From: Verrucomicrobiaceae bacterium
Lineage (GTDB): Bacteria; Verrucomicrobiota; Verrucomicrobiae; Verrucomicrobiales; Akkermansiaceae
Reading direction: 5' to 3'
Assembly: GCA_003820635.1 (NCBI GenBank)
Contig: RPOS01000294.1
Span: 1 to 17,826, forward strand
Length of the DNA: 17,826 bases
In this document: piece by piece, positions 14,124 to 17,826 of the stretch
Layout: every line of letters starts with the position of its first letter
Position numbering within the stretch: position 1 is the stretch's first letter
Notes under the pieces: generated by a model
Seen by the model: only the letters and a program-made list of their open reading frames with translations
What the model was told of the DNA's origin: nothing
Database searches by the model: none
Program-made: the position numbers and the translations under genes

Positions 14124-15854
14124 ATGAATAACGGAATCGAAGGCGATGTTCAGTCCCGGATGGATGCGTTCCGGGGTAATCCACAAGCACTGGCCCAACG
14201 CTACGCGCAAGACCAGCAGCTGATTGACCTGCTCGCGTTGCAGAAGCTCAAGTCGGAGAAAGATGCCGCTGCTCGTCAGATGCAGATGCAAGCTGGCCAA
14301 GGTCAGATGCCCACTATCGCGCAACAGCGCGAGCAAGAACTGATGGGCATGGCCAAGCAAGAAGTCGCTCAGCGTGTGGGTGCCGTAGGCCAGCAGCAAG
14401 CCCAGCAACAACAGAAGAATCTCCAGCAAGCCATGCAAGGCGGCATCGCCCAAGCCCCTGCCCCTAACATGATGCCCGCACAAGCGATGGCCTCGGGCGG
14501 GATCGTGGCGTTTGCGGAAGGTGGCGATACTGCGTTTACTCGCGGTCTGAAATCGGCATTTAGCATTTCTCCTCCGTCTGAAGAAGAAGCCGCACGTCGC
14601 AAACGCCGAGAAGCACTTGCGGAAATTGAATCTGAATACGAAAGCGGACCGTTGCAGGGGGCGCTCACACTACCGTCTGGCGAATACGACCGCCGCACTG
14701 CCGTGCGGGATTACATTCGAAAAAACCGCAGTGAGCTGATTAGCAATCCGCAGATGTTTTCCGCGTTTAAAGCTAATCCAGAGACATTTATTTCTGGCGG
14801 TATGCGTACCGCAGTAGGCCGAATTACTCCAGCTGAAGCTGCGCCCGCACCCGCTGCTCCTGCACAGGCCGCACCGACACCTCCGCAAGCTGCGCCCGCA
14901 CAAGTGCCGCCCGGCGCACCACCCGCTCAAGCTGCGCCTGCGCAAGTACCGCCCGCTCAAACTGCCCCCGCTCAAGGCATCGCTCAAGCTGCACGACAGC
15001 CCGCCCAAGCTGCTCGACAGCCCGCGCAGCCTAACGAGATGCAAGCCCTGCAAGGAGCATTGAATAAAGGCTTCATGGGAGACATTCAAGCCTCGCCGGA
15101 AGCTCGCGCTACCGCAGCAGAAGACGCATACCGCAAGCGGTTTGACCCTCTGTACCAGCAACAGCAAGAACTGGCCCAACAAGGCATTGCTCAGCTTCAG
15201 CAGCGCATGGCACAGCAGCCCAAGAAAGACCCGCTTACCGAGTTCCTGCGGGGCATGTCTAGCCAGCGCACGCTGGGTATGGCACTGGGCGCCGGTGGTG
15301 CCGGTATGAGTGCCGCGCAACGTGAGGCTTTCGAACAACAAGCTGCGCTTGAAGACCAGCTTCAGAAACTGCGCGAAACCGGGCTAGGTGCACAAGTCAC
15401 GCAGGAGACGGCGCGGTCTGGTGCCGGTAAGGAAGCAGCTAAAACTGCTGCTGAGGCACGGAAAGCAGCGATGCAATCCGGGGCGACCTATGCGGTTGGG
15501 GTAAAGAATGCCGAAAATCGCGCAGAAATTGCTGAACGCGACGCGATTATTCGAGAGCAAAACCGAGCTTTGGGGCTGGACGAAAAAACATCGAATATGA
15601 TTCGGCAACGACTGGCAGCCGAAGAAAAAATCATTGATGCTAAATACGCTAAAGACCCACGGGCAGCACGGGCCACGTTTGATGCCGATATTGCTGCGCA
15701 GTTGAAAAAAGAACGTGACACGGAGTACCAAAACCGTAAGCGGGAAATTTATGCGGAGTTTAAGAAAACGCCTCCTGAAGATATTGGCGCACCCGCACCA
15801 GCCGCCGCACCAGCCGCCGCAAATCGTCCGCCGCTCACATCATTCAAGAGGTAA
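14124..15854 (+). CDS. Low-complexity helical phage protein with GGIVAFAEGG, candidate internal virion protein
   Basis: A 576-residue protein. The N-terminus has SRMDAFRGNPQALAQRYAQD, then LIDLLALQKLKSEKDAAARQ and MPTIAQQREQELMGMAKQE. A Gln run (88-104) leads to MASGGIVAFAEGGDT (123-137), the same (Y/F)AEGG motif seen in two upstream genes. Residues about 236-305 are a Pro/Ala/Gln hinge (APAQAAPTPPQ, QPAQAARQPAQ). The second half is charged and helical (RKRFDPLYQQQQELAQQ, PLTEFLRGMSSQRTLGMALG, then Ala/Glu/Lys-rich helices), closing with PAPAAAPAAANRPPLTSF. The ATG at 14124 follows AAGGA that overlaps the previous TAA, 6 bases away. The N-terminal signature and GGIVAFA.GG are recalled from many aquatic phages near other large low-complexity genes. 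Role inferred as internal virion/ejection component; no enzymatic motif is visible. Confidence 0.7.
   Translation: MNNGIEGDVQSRMDAFRGNPQALAQRYAQDQQLIDLLALQKLKSEKDAAARQMQMQAGQGQMPTIAQQREQELMGMAKQEVAQRVGAVGQQQAQQQQKNLQQAMQGGIAQAPAPNMMPAQAMASGGIVAFAEGGDTAFTRGLKSAFSISPPSEEEAARRKRREALAEIESEYESGPLQGALTLPSGEYDRRTAVRDYIRKNRSELISNPQMFSAFKANPETFISGGMRTAVGRITPAEAAPAPAAPAQAAPTPPQAAPAQVPPGAPPAQAAPAQVPPAQTAPAQGIAQAARQPAQAARQPAQPNEMQALQGALNKGFMGDIQASPEARATAAEDAYRKRFDPLYQQQQELAQQGIAQLQQRMAQQPKKDPLTEFLRGMSSQRTLGMALGAGGAGMSAAQREAFEQQAALEDQLQKLRETGLGAQVTQETARSGAGKEAAKTAAEARKAAMQSGATYAVGVKNAENRAEIAERDAIIREQNRALGLDEKTSNMIRQRLAAEEKIIDAKYAKDPRAARATFDADIAAQLKKERDTEYQNRKREIYAEFKKTPPEDIGAPAPAAAPAAANRPPLTSFKR
14836..15035 (+). 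repeat. Pro/Ala/Gln low-complexity hinge coding repeats
   Basis: Imperfect in-frame repeats encode AAPAQ, APPAQ and QAARQPAQ units (about residues 238-303 of the 14124 gene). They probably form a flexible linker between the AEGG part and the charged helical part. The edges are approximate. Confidence 0.75.
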
Positions 15855-15857
15855 GTT

Positions 15858-17826
15858 ATGGCTTTTGACATAGCAGGTGCCCGTACTTCTGGGTATTCGG
15901 ACGCGGAGATTGCCGACTTCTTGGCCAGTGAGGCTAAGTTTGATGCCGCTGCCGCAAGACAGTCTGGCTATTCTGATGCGGAAATTATTTCGCATCTTGC
16001 AGCAGCGCCAAAACAATCCACCGTCTTAGGCGAACTTAAGCGTGGTGCTAAGCAGTTTGTGTCGTCGACACAGACAGGGCTTGAGGCGCTTACGGCCCCA
16101 GAAGCTGCTGCGAAAGCAGGCATGGAGCGGGCGCAGAAGATTTCGGAAGAGGCCGGTGAGGGCGTGTCGTTTGCACCAGTCAAGGAAGCTTACGAGAAGC
16201 GGGGTATTTTGTCTGCGCTGGGCGAAGCGGCGTCTCAAGTGCCGCGAGCGGTGGCGGGTATGGCCCCTGCGGCGGCGGCAACTATTGCCGGTACTAAGGC
16301 GGGAGCACTTGCCGGGGCTGCGGCAGCACCGGTTCTCGGCCCCTTCGCGCCAGTAGGCCCGATAGTGGGCGGTTTGCTGGGGGCGGGAACTGCGCTATAT
16401 GGGTCGATGGCGGGCTCGAATATCGAGCGGCAAGCGCAAGAACAAGCTGAAGCTGGCAAGCCTATCAGCATTGATCGACCTGCGGCGTACGGCACTGCGG
16501 TAGGGCAGACAGCGTTAGAAGCCGTGGGCACTGGGGCGGTACTAGGCAAGCGGCTGGTAAAGGGTGTGCTGGGTATTGCCGACGACGCGGCGCTGGCCAC
16601 AGCGCAGGCCCGGCAAGCTCTGATTAAAGAAGCGGAACGCTCGGCACTGGGCGCGACCGCCCGGGGCGCTGCGCGAGGCGCTACTGAAATCCCCGTTGAA
16701 ATTGCGCAATCGGTCCTTGAGCGGGCGCAAGCTGGGCTCGATGTAATGTCTCCCGAAGCCTTTAACGAATACGGCGAGGCCGCATACCAAGCAGGTATCG
16801 GCGGGGGCGGGTTGGGTGCCCTTACCGGGCTGCCATCACGGGCACAGGCCCGAGCGGAACTAACGCAGATTCAACCTACCGCTGCGGATGCAGCACGCCA
16901 AGAAGCCCAGCAACGCATCCTCGCGGCGCGGGAGCGGGAGCGCGTTAAGGCCGAAGGGGAGACACCCATCGGTGCGATGGGGCCGTATATGCAGGAGCAA
17001 TACGGGCAGCTGGAGCAGGAGAAGCAACAGCTGATGCAAGGCCCGCAGGCTCCCAACGTCAAAGAGCGTATTGCCGAGATCACCGAGCAGCAGAAGCAGA
17101 TGACTATCGCCTCGATCACACGGGGTCGAGAAGAGAAAGCGCAGCAAGAAAGCGAAGCCAAGAAAGCTGCTGCAAGTGCATTCTCACAACCGGAAGTGCG
17201 CGAGACGCCTGAAGGTCAGGGCGAATTGTTCTCGCAATTTGAAGCGCCTCAAGCTCGGGTACAGCCTGAGCCTGCGGTTGCGCCGCCACAAGCGGAAGTA
17301 ACGACTCCGCCTGAACAGATGGAGCTTGGCCTGCCTGTAGCACAAGGCACAGGATGGGCACAGAAAGAACTCGATCTGCTCAAGGCCGGGCCGAAAACGC
17401 CCGAGAGCCGGACGCGGATGGAAGACCTCAAAGGTTTTCTGAAAGAGGAATCAGACCGATCCAAAGCACTTGCTGCCAGAGGCTACACAGCGCAGGGCCA
17501 AGGCCGGCTGTTCACGCCGACTGAGATGCGGGAGTCGGGACTTGAGCGGGGCAAGGAGCCGCTAGCCGCTGAGCCCAAGACCACAACACCCAAGCAGATG
17601 GAACGTGCCGGGCAAGGCGCGTTCAAGTTTGAAGCCCCCAAAGCCGAAGCCGGCATCACCGGAACAACACAAGCAGCTATTGAGCCGCTGGAGCCAATTG
17701 CCCCAGTGCAGCCTGTTTCTGAGGCGGTGCCTGAGCCTACGCTTGCACCCAAACGTGTTGTGCCGCCGGAACTTCAGCCGGTTATTGATTCACTCACCGC
17801 AGCGGGTGTAAGACCCGAGACGAAAA
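15858..17826 (+). CDS. Large internal virion / ejection protein, 3' end outside the window
   Basis: The first 656 residues of a long protein; the frame is open to the right edge. The ATG at 15858 has AGAGG at 15847-15851, 6 bases away, just before the previous stop. Two copies of AR.SGYSDAEI...LA (residues 8-23 and 33-48, 25 apart) open the protein. A hydrophobic Gly/Ala stretch follows at about 131-185 (AAAATIAGTKAGALAGAAAA, GPIVGGLLGAGTALYGSMAG), with further Gly-rich patches near 214-237 and 312-325 (YQAGIGGGGLGALTG). From about 330 it is charged, Gln-rich, coiled-coil-like (QEAQQRILAARERERVKAEG), with Pro-rich linkers after about 450. I recall this layout from very large ejection-type proteins of aquatic podovirus-like phages, in which later domains may be enzymes; none is visible here. 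The membrane-compatible region suits a channel or envelope-spanning role during DNA entry. Function is inferred. Confidence 0.72.
   Translation, partial: MAFDIAGARTSGYSDAEIADFLASEAKFDAAAARQSGYSDAEIISHLAAAPKQSTVLGELKRGAKQFVSSTQTGLEALTAPEAAAKAGMERAQKISEEAGEGVSFAPVKEAYEKRGILSALGEAASQVPRAVAGMAPAAAATIAGTKAGALAGAAAAPVLGPFAPVGPIVGGLLGAGTALYGSMAGSNIERQAQEQAEAGKPISIDRPAAYGTAVGQTALEAVGTGAVLGKRLVKGVLGIADDAALATAQARQALIKEAERSALGATARGAARGATEIPVEIAQSVLERAQAGLDVMSPEAFNEYGEAAYQAGIGGGGLGALTGLPSRAQARAELTQIQPTAADAARQEAQQRILAARERERVKAEGETPIGAMGPYMQEQYGQLEQEKQQLMQGPQAPNVKERIAEITEQQKQMTIASITRGREEKAQQESEAKKAAASAFSQPEVRETPEGQGELFSQFEAPQARVQPEPAVAPPQAEVTTPPEQMELGLPVAQGTGWAQKELDLLKAGPKTPESRTRMEDLKGFLKEESDRSKALAARGYTAQGQGRLFTPTEMRESGLERGKEPLAAEPKTTTPKQMERAGQGAFKFEAPKAEAGITGTTQAAIEPLEPIAPVQPVSEAVPEPTLAPKRVVPPELQPVIDSLTAAGVRPETK

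Noticed and set aside
14670..15341. 223-codon open frame on the minus strand
   Set aside because: Antisense to the Pro/Ala/Gln hinge, which automatically yields long Ser/Cys/Gly/Leu frames; no support beyond length.

Overview
The window is a gene-dense stretch of a tailed bacteriophage genome (Caudoviricetes): every supported gene is on the + strand, the largest gap is 92 bases, and the products are virion and lysis proteins. There are no tRNA genes, insertion sequences, CRISPR arrays or host metabolic genes. Nothing identifies the host firmly. The protein types (a GNVGIGT-repeat fibre, a small Pam3-gp28-like holin, a GH108 endolysin, and Gln/Ala-rich proteins carrying an AEGG motif) match, from memory, uncultured aquatic phages of Gram-negative bacteria. 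No tape measure, tail tube or sheath is seen. The right half looks like internal virion (ejection) proteins. I therefore infer a short-tailed, podovirus-like particle, but portal, capsid and terminase lie outside the window.

Left part (1-4628): the 3' end of a repeat protein with exact 22-residue units followed by 11-residue Trp-led units, then a 1313-residue tail fibre with GN(V/M/L)GIGT modules roughly every 100 residues. Lysis part (4639-5897): a 56-residue holin candidate, a 110-residue DUF7936-like protein, a 50-residue protein joined to it by an ATGA overlap, a 92-base gap with a hairpin, and a GTG-started GH108 endolysin. No spanin was found.

Middle (5907-9148): a 623-residue protein whose layout recalls P22 gp10-type packaged-DNA stabilisation/neck proteins, then a conserved 456-residue virion protein of unknown exact role.

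Right part (9156 to the right edge): five consecutive large, low-complexity Gln/Ala/Gly-rich proteins with hydrophobic Gly/Ala stretches and predicted coiled coils. Three share a (Y/F)AEGG motif. The last starts at 15858 and runs off the window after 656 codons. I interpret these as a DNA-ejection module: proteins packed in the head that enter the cell envelope with the DNA. That is inference from composition and context, not proven homology.

The genes form one tightly packed transcriptional block. At five junctions the Shine-Dalgarno sequence overlaps the preceding stop codon (TAAGGA or TGAGG), and at others the coding regions overlap by 1 or 4 bases, so translational coupling is likely throughout.
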